A DNA stretch of 45,692 nt from positions 1-45,692 of the IMG/VR virus record IMGVR_UViG_3300034072_000318. One strand, written 5' to 3'. Source of the DNA: a virus. The notes under the pieces were generated by a model. That model made no database searches. It saw nothing but the letters and a program-made list of their open reading frames with translations, and had not been told where the DNA came from. How positions within the stretch are numbered: the stretch's first letter is position 1; each line of letters opens with the position of its first letter. Below are positions 34,982-43,827 of this stretch, one piece after another. The position numbers and the translations under genes are program-made.

Positions 34982-37654
34982 ATGGCAGTTAGAATTCAGT
35001 TACGTCGTGACACCGCAGCAAATTGGGTATCGTCAAATCCTACATTGCGAGCTGGTGAAATTGGTATCGAAACAGATACCCTTAAATTTAAAATTGGTAA
35101 TGGTTCCTCACCATGGAACTCAATTACAGCATATGCCAACGTAGTTCCTTCAGATTTAAACAATTCTTTAAATGGATATGTAGAGGTCGCTGATATTGGG
35201 GCGGCTAATGGAGTTGTAGGTCTAAATGGAGACCAAGATGCAGTTATTCCTGGAATGGCAATCATATTCGAGGGAGAAACTGATGATATTTATGAAACAA
35301 TTCTTGAAGTAGAAGATCCAACTGCAGATAATGTAGTTACAATTCCAGATGCTACAACTACACTTGTAGGAACTGATACTACTGATACTTTAACTAATAA
35401 GACTCTTACCTCACCCGTCGTTTCTGGTCTGACCTTGTCTGATGCAAGCATCATATTTGAAGGTGCAGTTGCAGACTCATATGAGACCACATTGACGGTT
35501 GGAGAGCCAACAGATGACCGCACATTAACTCTTCCAGATGCTACAGACACTTTAGTTGGAAGAAATACAACAGATACTCTCACAAATAAAACTCTTACAT
35601 CCCCAACGGTATCTGGGTTATATCTGTCAGACTCAAGCATAGTATTTGAGGGAACTGCAAATGATCACGAAACTACCCTTACAGTAACTGATCCTACTGC
35701 AGACCGCACACTAACTTTGCCAGATGCAACTGGAACAGTTGCTCTTACTTCAGACATTACTACAGCAATTAATGCTCTATCAACAACAGATATTGAAGAG
35801 GGCACAAATAAATATTTCACAGATGAATTAGCTGTAGATGCTGTGGCGGCAGCAATAGCAGCAGGATCTCATACTAACATAACAATATCATATGATGATA
35901 ATGCTAATTCGATAAGCTTTACAGGCGCAGTAACATATACAGATGAAAATGCACAAGATGCAGTCGGAAATGCCGTTGGAAACGGATTAGATTATGACGA
36001 CAATACAGGTGCGATATCTGTAGACCCATCTGAGTTTGCCTTAAACGCAGTAGGCGCCCCTACAGGAAATGTTGATTTAGCTTCATATAAGATTACAAAT
36101 CTAGCTGCCCCAACATCAGCAAATGATGCAGCAAATAAAGCATATGTAGATAATACTACTGCTGGACTTAACTTCCATGTGGCAGCGCATTGCGCTTCTA
36201 CCGCTAATTTAACTGCTACATATGATAATGGAACTGGCGGAGTTGGCGCAACTCTGACAAATTCTGGAACCAATGAAGCGTTTCAATTAGATAATCATGT
36301 TCTTGAAGTAGCAGAGCGTGTATTAATTAAAGATCAGACAGATCAAACACAAAATGGTATTTATGTGGTAACTACTGTTGGAGATGGCTCAACTCCATGG
36401 GTACTAACTCGTGCCACAGATGCAGATAATTCTCCATCTGGAGAAGTTTCATACGGAGACTTCATATTTATTCAGCAAGGAACTCATGGCGGATCGGGAT
36501 ATATCCTTACAACTACTGGAACAGTTACTATTGGAACTACAAATCTGGTATATACACAGTTTAATGCTGGACAAACAGTAATTGCAGGAAATGGTCTAAC
36601 AGAGACAACTCCTGGTACATTAGCAATTAATACAGCAGTCACAGTAGACCTAAATACTGCACAGACTCTGACCAATAAAACAATTACTGGAACATTTACT
36701 GGAAATTTAACAGGAAATGCAGATACAGTAACAAATGGAGTAGTTACTACAGGTTCATATGCAGATCCTGCCTGGATTACTTCTCTATCAAAATCAAAAG
36801 TTGGTCTTGGTAACGTAGAAAATACAGCGTTATCAACATGGGCTGGAAGCACAAATCTTACAACTCTTGGAACAATTACAACAGGTACATGGACTGGTAC
36901 AGCAATCGCAATTGCAAATGGCGGAACTGGTGCGACTGACGCAGGAACTGCAAGAACAAATCTTGGTCTAGCAATTGGCACAGACGTTCAAGCATATAAT
37001 TCAACATTAGCTGCAGTAGCAGGCGGAACCTATACAGGCGATGATAGCATTGCTACAGTAGGCACAGTTACTGCTGGAACTTGGAATGGAACAGAAATTG
37101 GTCCAGTTTATGGTGGTACAGGATTAACTTCATATGCTACTGGAGACATTATTTATGCCTCCTCCTCAAATACTCTTTCCAAACTAGCAGCGGGAACAGA
37201 CGGATATTTACTAACACTTTCTTCTGGAGTTCCGACTTGGGCAGCAGCCCCAATAAGTCTTCCTTCACAAACAGGAAATGCTGGCAAATATTTAACCACA
37301 GATGGTACAACTGCTTCATGGGGAACTCTAGTTGTTCCAATTGAGACAGACACAGCAACTCTAACTGCAAATACTGCTACAACAATTAGCACAACAGCAT
37401 TGTCAGTATTTACCAGTATCGAATATATGGTATCTCTAAAACAGGGTTCAAAGGTTAGAACTTCAAAGGTCGTAATGCAGACCGATGGAACTTCTGTAGA
37501 CATGACAGAATTTGCAATTACCGAAACTGGCGGAACAATGTCAGGAGTAGTAATTTCAGCAACAACATCAGGATCTGATGCAGTTCTACAAGCAACTGTA
37601 ACAGATGCTTCAAGCACAAACGTAGATGTAAAATTCAGCAAAGTAAAGTTGTAG
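34982..37654 (+). CDS. large modular tail fibre protein
   Basis: 890 residues. N-terminal RAGEIGIETDTLKFKIGNGSS motif (about 21-41), three related repeats of about 65 residues (TLTNKTLTSPVVSGL, TVGEPTDDRTLTLPDATDTL), a trimeric-fibre NKAYVDN motif, IANGGTGATDAGTARTNLGL, and a C-terminal domain. Typical host-recognition fibre; probably forms trimers. Confidence 0.85.
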   Translation: MAVRIQLRRDTAANWVSSNPTLRAGEIGIETDTLKFKIGNGSSPWNSITAYANVVPSDLNNSLNGYVEVADIGAANGVVGLNGDQDAVIPGMAIIFEGETDDIYETILEVEDPTADNVVTIPDATTTLVGTDTTDTLTNKTLTSPVVSGLTLSDASIIFEGAVADSYETTLTVGEPTDDRTLTLPDATDTLVGRNTTDTLTNKTLTSPTVSGLYLSDSSIVFEGTANDHETTLTVTDPTADRTLTLPDATGTVALTSDITTAINALSTTDIEEGTNKYFTDELAVDAVAAAIAAGSHTNITISYDDNANSISFTGAVTYTDENAQDAVGNAVGNGLDYDDNTGAISVDPSEFALNAVGAPTGNVDLASYKITNLAAPTSANDAANKAYVDNTTAGLNFHVAAHCASTANLTATYDNGTGGVGATLTNSGTNEAFQLDNHVLEVAERVLIKDQTDQTQNGIYVVTTVGDGSTPWVLTRATDADNSPSGEVSYGDFIFIQQGTHGGSGYILTTTGTVTIGTTNLVYTQFNAGQTVIAGNGLTETTPGTLAINTAVTVDLNTAQTLTNKTITGTFTGNLTGNADTVTNGVVTTGSYADPAWITSLSKSKVGLGNVENTALSTWAGSTNLTTLGTITTGTWTGTAIAIANGGTGATDAGTARTNLGLAIGTDVQAYNSTLAAVAGGTYTGDDSIATVGTVTAGTWNGTEIGPVYGGTGLTSYATGDIIYASSSNTLSKLAAGTDGYLLTLSSGVPTWAAAPISLPSQTGNAGKYLTTDGTTASWGTLVVPIETDTATLTANTATTISTTALSVFTSIEYMVSLKQGSKVRTSKVVMQTDGTSVDMTEFAITETGGTMSGVVISATTSGSDAVLQATVTDASSTNVDVKFSKVKL

Positions 37655-37665
37655 GAGGGAAGTAA

Positions 37666-38070
37666 GTGGCAGATAAAAACTTTAAGGTAAAATCTGGACT
37701 AAATATCCCGATTGCTTCCGCTGCTATTCTAACCACTGATTCAAGTGGTAATGTTTCCTCTACCGCAACTCTTCCAATTTCAGCGGGCGGAACAGGACAA
37801 ACATCAGCAACAAATGCTATTAATGCCTTACTGCCAGTACAAAATGGATCTACGGTAAATTATGTAATTCAGTCGGACGGAACTAATATTAATTGGGGCA
37901 AACTATATAACCAGACAATTAAGAATAATGGTACAACAGTTACTCCACGAGGCATTGTAAATATTATAGGCGCTACATTTGCAGATAATGCAGGTACAGA
38001 TACTACAACAATTACATTTTCGGATACTGCCAATAGCGCAGACGTATATGCTTTGATGGGGGTTATATAA
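37666..38070 (+). CDS. tail fibre module
   Basis: 134 residues from GTG 37666. DKNFKVKSGLNIP and ISAGGTGQTSATNAINALLP match the beginning of the gene at 45222, so these two are paralogous fibre modules. Confidence 0.65.
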   Translation: MADKNFKVKSGLNIPIASAAILTTDSSGNVSSTATLPISAGGTGQTSATNAINALLPVQNGSTVNYVIQSDGTNINWGKLYNQTIKNNGTTVTPRGIVNIIGATFADNAGTDTTTITFSDTANSADVYALMGVI

Positions 38071-38367
38071 ATGGCCGTAACACCTACATTATTTGGTAGA
38101 GGATCATTTGCTACAAGTTCTGGTACATTATTTACAACAGCAGCAACATCTGTATTAACAGATATCGTAATATCTAATACCTCTTCAAGTCAACAATATG
38201 TTACAATAGCTATAGATGGCGTAAATATCATTCCTACCGTTCCAGTTTCTGGAAATACGGTAATTACATTACAGCCTAAGACAGTAATTGCTACGGCAAA
38301 AGATGTGACAGGATATTCGTCAAGCGCAGATGTTAAATATCATATCAGTGGTGTGGAGGTATCATGA
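38071..38367 (+). CDS. tail fibre-associated small beta protein
   Basis: 98 residues. Similar in length and end (HISGVEVS) to the gene at 38997 (HISGVEIA), so the two look like a duplicated pair. Role unknown within the fibre region. Confidence 0.6.
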   Translation: MAVTPTLFGRGSFATSSGTLFTTAATSVLTDIVISNTSSSQQYVTIAIDGVNIIPTVPVSGNTVITLQPKTVIATAKDVTGYSSSADVKYHISGVEVS

Positions 38368-38975
38368 TAGATCAATATCCATCGCCCAATGGCGTATTAA
38401 CTAGCCTTATATGGCGTAAGACGGCGGTAGGCGGAGAAACAAGTCTTTCAGGATATGATAATGCTTCACAAGCTCTTTCATATACTCCAGGGCAGGAACA
38501 GGTATATCTCAATGGTATTCTTCTAGTTCGTGGAGATGATTATACAGCTACAAATGGAACATCAATTACAGGATTAGCAGCACTTTCAGCAAATGACTTT
38601 GTTCAAATTAATTGCTACAATAATTTTAGTGTAGCTTCGCTACCATCAACATCAATTACTGGCGAAATTACAAATAGCCAGATTACATCACTTGCTACAA
38701 GTAAATTGACTGGAACTATTTCTAACGCCCAATTAGCTGGATCTATATCAAACGATAAATTAACAAATTCATCAATTACAATTAATGGATCTGCTGTATC
38801 TTTGGGAGGTTCAGTTTCTCTTCCTGGAGATATAGAGTCAGTTTCTGCTGGCACAGGATTAAGCGGCGGCGGAAATAGCGGATCAGTTACTTTATCAATT
38901 GACTCTACAGTAACAGCAAGACAATCAGATTTAGAAGAAATCAAAGTTCAAACCATAATGGGAGCTTTGTTATAA
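38364..38975 (+). CDS. tail fibre protein
   Basis: 203 residues with GTGLSGGGNSGSVTLSIDSTV (about 170-190) and a C-terminal helix. Coupled by ATGA to the gene before. A related GTGLSGGG segment occurs at 40242-40919. Confidence 0.7.
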   Translation: MIDQYPSPNGVLTSLIWRKTAVGGETSLSGYDNASQALSYTPGQEQVYLNGILLVRGDDYTATNGTSITGLAALSANDFVQINCYNNFSVASLPSTSITGEITNSQITSLATSKLTGTISNAQLAGSISNDKLTNSSITINGSAVSLGGSVSLPGDIESVSAGTGLSGGGNSGSVTLSIDSTVTARQSDLEEIKVQTIMGALL

Positions 38976-38996
38976 TATAACAGGAGGTAGTAATTA

Positions 38997-39302
38997 ATGG
39001 CTACAACAAGTAAAGCTCTTTTTAGGGGGGCAGCAACAACATCTACAGGCACCACTCTCTATACAGTGCCTGCAGCAACAACAACAATAGTTACTAATAT
39101 AGCAGTGACAAATACTTCAGGATCAGCAGGAACTTTCACATTGGCATTGGCAGGAACAGCGTTACATACGACTACTGCAATAGCCGCAAATACAACGATT
39201 TATATTGATTGTAAGCAGACACTTACCGCAACACAAACAATTACAGGCGGTGCATCTGCAACTTCAATCAATCTACACATTAGCGGGGTGGAAATAGCAT
39301 AA
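38997..39302 (+). CDS. tail fibre-associated small beta protein
   Basis: 101 residues, paralogue of the 38071 gene (shared ending HISGVE.). AGGAGG upstream. Confidence 0.6.
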   Translation: MATTSKALFRGAATTSTGTTLYTVPAATTTIVTNIAVTNTSGSAGTFTLALAGTALHTTTAIAANTTIYIDCKQTLTATQTITGGASATSINLHISGVEIA

Positions 39303-39886
39303 TGGGAATTCAACAAATACCTTTAGCATCAAGTGGATTGGCGGTAAGTGATTTAATAACCCAACCAACATGGACGCAACTTGCATCAAATACGACAACG
39401 ACAGGAACAGCGACACTTTCTGCAACTAGCATTCCAACAACCTATAAAACATTAAAAATATTCTTTGTTGGACTGAAAACGGCTTCAAGTCAGGAAATAT
39501 TGTTTAGACTTAATTCCGATAGCGGTGGGCGTTACGCTTCATTGACCTTGAAAGAATTCGGCACTTCAAGTGCATATCAAAGCGGTAGTGATGCCACATC
39601 CATTCGTTTGATGGGTAATTCAGGTTTTGATACTTCAAATCAACCTATGAATGGAATAATTACTATTGAAGATTATACAAATACAAGCGATAGGGGTAAA
39701 TTCATTACGACTGAAATTGTTTCGTATAATTCTGGAAATGATGCGTTCTACATTTATGGCAGACATTTCTACAGACCTGCATCTGCCGCAGCAATTACTT
39801 CAGTTAGTTTAAGTGGTGCTAATGGTGGCAATATCAATTTTGTTAATGACCAAACTGGCGGAATGTTTGTTATGGGGGCAAAATAA
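39302..39886 (+). CDS. receptor-binding beta protein, paralogue 1
   Basis: 194 residues. TSIPTTYKTLKIFFVG, FRLNSDSGGRYASL and a beta-sandwich pattern are shared with genes 40919, 41470 and 42005. Likely adsorption or host-range protein. Confidence 0.65.
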   Translation: MGIQQIPLASSGLAVSDLITQPTWTQLASNTTTTGTATLSATSIPTTYKTLKIFFVGLKTASSQEILFRLNSDSGGRYASLTLKEFGTSSAYQSGSDATSIRLMGNSGFDTSNQPMNGIITIEDYTNTSDRGKFITTEIVSYNSGNDAFYIYGRHFYRPASAAAITSVSLSGANGGNINFVNDQTGGMFVMGAK

Positions 39887-40053
39887 TGAGAAGACCTTTA
39901 ATATCAATTACAGATGCAACTTATCAAATGACGCTGGCTGAAGAAGACAAGCATCTTGCTACAACTATTCGTGAAATGAATGATGACGAATATTCAGTAT
40001 ATCTAAGTGACAAAGAAGCAAATGAAGCGAATCAAGCACAAGTAAATGAATGA
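39886..40053 (+). CDS. small acidic helical protein
   Basis: 55 residues (MRRPLISITDATYQMTLAEE), acidic. TAATG coupling to the previous gene. Unknown. Confidence 0.5.
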   Translation: MRRPLISITDATYQMTLAEEDKHLATTIREMNDDEYSVYLSDKEANEANQAQVNE

Positions 40054-40092
40054 CTTGGTTCAAATACTTAGTTAGATAAATAAGGAGGCACT

Positions 40093-40242
40093 ATGAGTAA
40101 AGCAAGAGCAATAGCAGATTCTTCTGACTTTGCCCCTGGCGATAATTTGGACGGCGGAACCATAGATGCTTTACAAGAAGGAAACGTGTATAATTCTATT
40201 GAGTCTACAGGAACTCAAGTATTTGATGGAGGAACAGTATAA
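40093..40242 (+). CDS. small hypothetical protein
   Basis: 49 residues (MSKARAIADSSDFAPGDNLD), AAGGAGG upstream and TAATG coupling to the next gene. The DGGT motif resembles fibre-associated sequences. Confidence 0.5.
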   Translation: MSKARAIADSSDFAPGDNLDGGTIDALQEGNVYNSIESTGTQVFDGGTV

Positions 40243-40919
40243 TGGCAGCAGTAATTCAAGTTAAAAGGGGAACAGCGTCCTCTTGGACTTCCGCCAACAC
40301 TGTTTTAGCGGCGGGAGAAATAGGATTTGAAACAGATACCAAGAAGATGAAGGTTGGCGATGGATCAACCGCATGGACTTCTCTTGCATATACAGTAACA
40401 GATGGAGATATTTCTGGAGTTACAGCTGGCACAGGATTAAGCGGCGGCGGAAGCAGTGGATCAGTAACAGTTTCTCTAGATACAACATCTCAATATGTAG
40501 TTCCTTCACAATCTACACATTCAGGTAAATATCTTACAACGGATGGAACAACATCATCATGGGGAACAGTAGATTTAAGCGGGTATGCTCCTAAAAATCT
40601 TACATTAAATGCACAGACTGGAACAACATATACATTTGTTTTAGATGATAATTCCAAACTAGTAACTGCATCAAATGGATCTGCTCAAACATATTCAATT
40701 CCAACAAATGCTTCCGTAGCATTTCCAGTTGGAGCACAAATTAATATTATTCAAATTGGCGCAGGCCAGGTGACTATTAACGCCGTAACCTCTGGTACTA
40801 CAACTGTGGCTAGCACAGGCGAGACGGCGGCGGCTCCAAAATTAAGAGCACAATATTCATCAGCTACGCTAATCAAAGTTGCAACAGATACTTGGTACGT
40901 AGTTGGTGATATTGCATAA
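40242..40919 (+). CDS. tail fibre protein
   Basis: 225 residues: AAGEIGFETDTKKMKVGDGSTAW (about 25-47) fibre motif, GTGLSGGGSSGSVTVSLD, and a C-terminal beta domain. Module mosaic between the 34982 and 38364 genes. Confidence 0.75.
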   Translation: MAAVIQVKRGTASSWTSANTVLAAGEIGFETDTKKMKVGDGSTAWTSLAYTVTDGDISGVTAGTGLSGGGSSGSVTVSLDTTSQYVVPSQSTHSGKYLTTDGTTSSWGTVDLSGYAPKNLTLNAQTGTTYTFVLDDNSKLVTASNGSAQTYSIPTNASVAFPVGAQINIIQIGAGQVTINAVTSGTTTVASTGETAAAPKLRAQYSSATLIKVATDTWYVVGDIA

Positions 40920-41470
40920 TGCCAGGAGTTTTTAATTCAATTTCTTCTTTTACTGTTACTAGTCCTAATACAACAACAGTTACTTTTAATAGCATACCGA
41001 CAACATATAAAGATTTGCACATACGTGGTGTTTGCCGAATAAATACAAGATCAGACATCACTGGTTGGTACGCTATGGGTTTGGTGATAAATAATGACAT
41101 TGCTAATAGCGGACAAAAATACTCATGGCAACGGATGTTATCATATAATGGCTCAACGATAGCAGGATCATACGAATCTTGGACAAATCCTGATAGATTT
41201 TATTGGCCTTATGCTCCAACAGATAAAAATCCTTCTGCTCAATATGGGTTTTTCACAATAGATATTTTAAATTATAATAGCGCTTCAGCTCGCAAATCAG
41301 TAAAAAGTTGGGCTATTTCTTCAGATTCATCTGCTGCAAATTCATATACTATTTATGTTAACGGTGTTTATGTTGGAACTTCTGCTGTTACTAGATTAGA
41401 TTTCACTACTATTGGCGGCACAGATTCAATAGCTCAAGGAACAACGTTTGATTTATATGGGGTTGGATAA
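40919..41470 (+). CDS. receptor-binding beta protein, paralogue 2
   Basis: 183 residues with NSIPTTYKDLHIRGV, many aromatic residues, and the end TFDLYGVG. Paralogue of 39302, 41470 and 42005. Confidence 0.65.
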   Translation: MPGVFNSISSFTVTSPNTTTVTFNSIPTTYKDLHIRGVCRINTRSDITGWYAMGLVINNDIANSGQKYSWQRMLSYNGSTIAGSYESWTNPDRFYWPYAPTDKNPSAQYGFFTIDILNYNSASARKSVKSWAISSDSSAANSYTIYVNGVYVGTSAVTRLDFTTIGGTDSIAQGTTFDLYGVG

Positions 41471-42003
41471 TGGCATTAACTTATGATGCTTTAGCAAGTA
41501 CAACTATAACAAACAGTACTAATTCTGTTGAATTTACAAATCTTAGTCCTGTACATACTGATTTAATTATTATTGTTAATGGTCAAGCACACTATCCATC
41601 TGAAACTTTTGTTAGAATTAATATGAGGTTTAATAATGATAGCGGAGCTAATTATGGCTTTCAAAGTTTCCGTTCTACAAATTACTCTGCATCTAAAGGA
41701 AGCGGAGAACAGAGTCAAACAAGCACTCCACTTTATTTAGCTAGTGATGCATCAGTAAATCAAAAATTTAATGCAGTAAAAATTGAAATAAATAATTATC
41801 TTAGTGCTGATAAGTGGAAGTCTTTTTATACGCATAGTTCAGCTTTATCGCAAAACTCAGATAAAGATAGAGGCATGTTTTTTATAGGAGGAACATGGAG
41901 AAATACTGCTCCAATTTCCTCTATTTCATTTTCAAACAATGATTCAGCTACTGGATTTTTTACTGGAACTACATTTGATCTTTATGGGATAAAAAGGGCA
42001 TAA
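41470..42003 (+). CDS. receptor-binding beta protein, paralogue 3
   Basis: 177 residues, RFNNDSGANYGFQSF and ending TFDLYGIKRA. Coupled to the previous gene (TAATG). Same family as its neighbours. Confidence 0.65.
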   Translation: MALTYDALASTTITNSTNSVEFTNLSPVHTDLIIIVNGQAHYPSETFVRINMRFNNDSGANYGFQSFRSTNYSASKGSGEQSQTSTPLYLASDASVNQKFNAVKIEINNYLSADKWKSFYTHSSALSQNSDKDRGMFFIGGTWRNTAPISSISFSNNDSATGFFTGTTFDLYGIKRA

Positions 42004-42004
42004 G

Positions 42005-42592
42005 ATGTTATTATTAGGAACTGTCGCTTCATCTTATAGAGCAGCTGCTGCTACAACTTATGAACTAATTAATTCTACAACGCTTACATCTAATACTACA
42101 ACTGTTACAATTAGTAGCATTCCTACAACTTACACAGATTTAGTAGTCAAAGTTTTTATGAAAACAGAAAGAAATGCTCTTGGTTGGGACGATGTTAAAG
42201 TGAGATTTAATGGCGATACTGGATCAAATTATTCTGGTCGTTTAAGTTGGGCATATAGCAGTAATTCAGTACAGCAAGGGGAGAGTGGCACTTATGTAAC
42301 TCTCCGTCCGCCCTGTGGTGGCTCAAGTTCGCCTAACACTAATACATGGGGTCAAGCAGAACTTTACATTGCAAATTATGCTTCTACATCTAAGTTTAAA
42401 AGCACTGTCGGGCACGATTCATCAGCATGGTTGAATTCCGCCGATGGATCAGGTATATGGTTACATGGAAATAATTGGCTCAATAGTAGTAATGCTATTA
42501 CTTCTATATCATTTGAACAATTTAGTTCTCCACCTGCTCAAATAAGTTCAGGTAGCGTCTTTAGTATTTATGGCATAAAGAGAAAATCTTAG
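42005..42592 (+). CDS. receptor-binding beta protein, paralogue 4
   Basis: 195 residues with SSIPTTYTDLVVKVFMK, RFNGDTGSNYSGRL and FSIYGIKRK. Last of the tandem paralogues; a gene for a small Ala-rich protein follows. Confidence 0.65.
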   Translation: MLLLGTVASSYRAAAATTYELINSTTLTSNTTTVTISSIPTTYTDLVVKVFMKTERNALGWDDVKVRFNGDTGSNYSGRLSWAYSSNSVQQGESGTYVTLRPPCGGSSSPNTNTWGQAELYIANYASTSKFKSTVGHDSSAWLNSADGSGIWLHGNNWLNSSNAITSISFEQFSSPPAQISSGSVFSIYGIKRKS

Positions 42593-42597
42593 GCATA

Positions 42598-42617
42598 ACA
42601 ATATTGCCTTTATAGAC
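42598..42617 (+). terminator. weak hairpin with U-rich tail
   Basis: AGGCA / TGCCT stem beginning at 42592 with TTTAT following. Possible terminator after the paralogue cluster, but the stem is short. Confidence 0.35.
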
Positions 42618-42653
42618 CCAAAAATGGTAAAATATAGAAAATAGGAGGATAAA

Positions 42654-42890
42654 ATGAGCGAAGTATTGACTAAGGTAGTAGTAGATTGCTCTACTGGAGA
42701 ACAGACTATTGTTCCTTTGACCGCCGAGGAAATCGCACAGCGTGAGGCAGATGCAGCCGCATTTGCTGAGGCTGAGGCAGCCCGTGTGGCGGCAGAAGAA
42801 GCAAAAGCTGCTCTTAAAGCATCAGCAAAAGCAAAACTTATTGCTGGCGAACCACTTACTGCTGAAGAGGCAGAAGTTCTCGTAATCTAA
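42654..42890 (+). CDS. small Ala/Glu-rich protein (tail-fibre-associated)
   Basis: 78 residues, MSEVLTKVVVDCSTGEQTIVPL then PLTAEEIAQREAD and an Ala-rich helix. Common in phage fibre regions; may be an assembly chaperone, but evidence is only composition and place. Confidence 0.5.
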   Translation: MSEVLTKVVVDCSTGEQTIVPLTAEEIAQREADAAAFAEAEAARVAAEEAKAALKASAKAKLIAGEPLTAEEAEVLVI

Positions 42891-42894
42891 TTTC

Positions 42895-43416
42895 ATGCAA
42901 AAGCAGCGCTGCCAAACCTGCAAAATAGAAAAATCTTTAAATGAGTTTTCTAATAATAGAAAAGCAGAGAATGGGCGCTGCAAAGCATGCAAAGAATGTG
43001 AAAAAATAAGATCTAAGGCTAGATATAAAAAAGAGGGCGAAAAAATGAGAGCTCAAATGGCTAATCTTAGAAAAAATGACTATGAAAAACGCATTGAAAT
43101 AGAAAGAAGATCTAGGGCTAGAAATAAAGAACGATATAGGCCTATTAAAAATGCTAGACAGTCTGTAAGAAATAAATTGTTATCAGACAGTAAATATGTT
43201 ATAATTTATAAAGATCTAAAGAAGATATATTCTGAGCCCTGCTTTAATTGTGGGTCTGTAAAGAATCAGTCACTAGATCATAGAATTCCACTTTCACGAG
43301 GTGGAGAGCATAAGTTTGGCAACATGTTAACCTTGTGCCAGCCTTGCAATGCAAGTAAAAGTTCCAGAACTATCATGGAATGGAAACTTGATAAAATTAA
43401 AAAAGGAGATGATTAA
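42895..43416 (+). CDS. HNH endonuclease
   Basis: 173 residues: N-terminal CxxC zinc ribbon (CQTCKIEKSLNEFS...CKACKECE), a basic helix and C-terminal FNCGSVKNQSLDHRIPLSRGG, CQPCNASK, the HNH core. Inserted between fibre genes; it overlaps the next gene by 8 nt. Confidence 0.85.
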   Translation: MQKQRCQTCKIEKSLNEFSNNRKAENGRCKACKECEKIRSKARYKKEGEKMRAQMANLRKNDYEKRIEIERRSRARNKERYRPIKNARQSVRNKLLSDSKYVIIYKDLKKIYSEPCFNCGSVKNQSLDHRIPLSRGGEHKFGNMLTLCQPCNASKSSRTIMEWKLDKIKKGDD

Positions 43417-43822
43417 AATAGCACACTACGCTTTTCTTGACGAAAACAACGTTGTTACACAAGTAATCGTTGGTCGCAATGAAGATGAAGTTGTTGATGG
43501 CATTTCTGATTGGGAAGCCCACTACGCAGAAGTATACGGACAAGTATGCAAGCGTACATCATATAATTCAATGGGCGGGAAACGCAGAAATCCAGAAACA
43601 AATGAACTAACAGAAGAATCTGGTTTTAGAAAGAATTATGCAGGCATTGGCTATACATATGATGCAGCCCGTGACGCATTTATTCCACCTAAACCATTTA
43701 ATTCTTGGGTGCTCAATGATGATACATGTCTTTGGGATGCACCAACACCAATGCCAACAGATGGTCAACTCTACCGTTGGGTAGAAGAAGACCTAAATTG
43801 GCAAGTTGTAGTATTGGAGTAA
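43409..43822 (+). CDS. conserved phage protein (tail-fibre associated)
   Basis: 137 residues. HYAFLDENNVVTQVIVG is a widespread phage N-terminus, normally MAHYAFLDENN. Here that Met would be ATA (ATAGCACACTAC); the nearest in-frame ATG at 43409 sits against the HNH stop. The HNH insertion may have changed the original start. C-terminus: CLWDAPTPMPTDG.LYRW. Confidence 0.65.
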   Translation: MIKIAHYAFLDENNVVTQVIVGRNEDEVVDGISDWEAHYAEVYGQVCKRTSYNSMGGKRRNPETNELTEESGFRKNYAGIGYTYDAARDAFIPPKPFNSWVLNDDTCLWDAPTPMPTDGQLYRWVEEDLNWQVVVLE

Positions 43823-43827
43823 TATAA

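Noticed and set aside
34996-37641. several long antisense frames over the large fibre gene
   Set aside because: Composition-driven shadows of a Thr/Ala-rich gene on the opposite strand.
39302-42592. diversity-generating retroelement acting on the receptor-binding paralogues
   Set aside because: No reverse transcriptase, template repeat or adenine-biased variable region is visible in the window.
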